NCBI GenBank assembly: GCA_024275815.1
Contig: JAJRYI010000256.1
Span: 1-7,362 of the forward strand
Reading direction: 5' to 3'
Length of the DNA stretch: 7,362 nt
From: Actinomycetes bacterium
GTDB lineage: Bacteria > Actinomycetota > Acidimicrobiia > Spongiisociales > UBA5794
Part shown: one piece after another, positions 6,873 to 7,362 of the stretch
How positions within the stretch are numbered: position 1 is the stretch's first letter
Layout of the letters: the number at the start of each line of letters is the position of its first letter
Made by a program: the position numbers and the translations under genes
Notes under the pieces: model-generated
Databases searched by the model: none
Seen by the model: the letters and a program-made list of their open reading frames with translations, nothing else
Told to the model about the DNA's origin: nothing

Positions 6873-7285
6873 TGCGGGACGAAGATCTCGGCAGTGGGCT
6901 CCGGCACCGGCACGGGTGCCGTGTGGAGTCGGCCGCGAACGATCGCCACGGTGAGGATCAGTGCACTGACAACGGCACCGACACTCGCAGCTTCCCACCA
7001 GATGATGGTGACGACGAGCGAGATCCCTGCGGCTACGCCGGCCAGCGGTAGCGAGAGACGCGACCTGCGTGTAACGGCGATGCCCGCAGCGATGAGCATG
7101 ATCGTCGCCAGAAGCCAGATCCCACCCAACGCGATGATGGTCGGGTCACCCGGCCCACGACCAGGGAACAGGAAGGTGGGACCGCTCAGTTCGCCGATCT
7201 CGGCGAGGTTCCACGCCCAGACGAACCCCATGGCGTGGATCGCTCCGTGAACGATGAGTAGCCCGGCGACAAAGTGTTTCAGCAT
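6851..7285 (-). CDS. Four-helix membrane protein upstream of DUF6544 gene
   Basis: This is a 144-residue integral membrane protein of unknown function. Four hydrophobic helices lie at about 3-25, 49-71, 77-97 and 100-117, followed by a Pro-rich tail (PVPVPEP at 124-130) and a short aromatic end (QWW). The first helix carries HGAIHAMGF at 13-21; a similar HGxIHxxGF helix is remembered from small membrane proteins and from N-terminal membrane domains linked to DUF6544 proteins. The start at 7285 is supported by a near-perfect Shine-Dalgarno sequence, AAGGAGGTC (minus strand, 7299-7291), five bases before the ATG. An in-frame ATG at 7339 would add a hydrophilic leader without a comparable site and is not favoured. 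The gene overlaps the DUF6544 gene by 22 bases, so the two are surely co-transcribed. It may anchor or assist that protein at the membrane (inference). Confidence 0.82.
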   Translation of the reverse strand: MLKHFVAGLLIVHGAIHAMGFVWAWNLAEIGELSGPTFLFPGRGPGDPTIIALGGIWLLATIMLIAAGIAVTRRSRLSLPLAGVAAGISLVVTIIWWEAASVGAVVSALILTVAIVRGRLHTAPVPVPEPTAEIFVPQWWRSTL

Positions 7286-7362
7286 GGATCGACCTCCTTC
7301 AGGTCGGTGTGTCTTTCGTGTGTCGACCGATGACCCCACGGCAGTGGCGGGTCGGTCGAGCC
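7286..7362 (-). promoter_or_regulatory. Upstream region of the membrane protein/DUF6544 pair
   Basis: This short stretch ahead of the minus-strand pair contains the strong ribosome binding site at 7291-7299 and must hold at least part of the leader. GTGTGTC occurs twice (7307-7313 and 7318-7324), with starts 11 bases apart, about one helical turn. GGTCG (7302-7306) and CGACC (7324-7328) form short inverted arms around them. This could be an operator, but the repeats are short and may be chance. No convincing -10/-35 pair is visible; the promoter may lie beyond the right edge. Confidence 0.25.

Noticed and set aside
6873..6998. N-terminal extension of the DUF6544 protein to an ATG at 6998
   Set aside because: The added part is Cys/Arg-rich, unlike the family, and coincides with the coding frame for the last helices and tail of the membrane protein.

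Overview
The window is high-GC DNA with dense, overlapping genes and the codon habits of an actinobacterium (many GTC, CTC and GAC codons, ATGA/TGATG gene junctions). A member of the Actinomycetota, perhaps an uncultivated Acidimicrobiia-like lineage, fits best. That placement is by eye and not from a search. There are eight protein genes and no RNA gene, CRISPR array, transposon or integrase.

Region 1 (left edge to 3547, + strand) is the distal part of a sugar-type ABC importer operon. It encodes a MalF/UgpA-like permease (possibly cut by the left edge), a MalG/UgpE-like permease, a MalK/UgpC-like ATPase and an inositol-monophosphatase-family phosphatase. Each gene overlaps the next by 1-4 bases, so the four are probably co-transcribed and translationally coupled. 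The solute-binding protein is not in the window and would be expected just upstream. The phosphatase at the end suggests that the imported compound, or a product of it, passes through a phosphate monoester; the substrate cannot be named from the sequence.

Region 2 (3548-6006, + strand) starts with a 177-base gap and then holds two overlapping flavo-iron-sulfur genes, nfnA and nfnB. They match the two subunits of the NADH-dependent reduced ferredoxin:NADP+ oxidoreductase (NfnAB, also called NfnSL). This enzyme links NADH, NADPH and ferredoxin pools by flavin-based electron bifurcation and is best known from anaerobes. No gltB-like glutamate synthase large subunit is present.

Region 3 (6007-6056) is a short convergent gap. 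Together with the end of nfnB it carries two tandem hairpins, probably a terminator that serves both strands.

Region 4 (6057-7285, - strand) is a two-gene unit: a four-helix membrane protein with a strong ribosome binding site, followed with a 22-base overlap by a DUF6544-type soluble protein. The two probably act together, but the role is unknown. Bases 7286-7362 are its upstream region.
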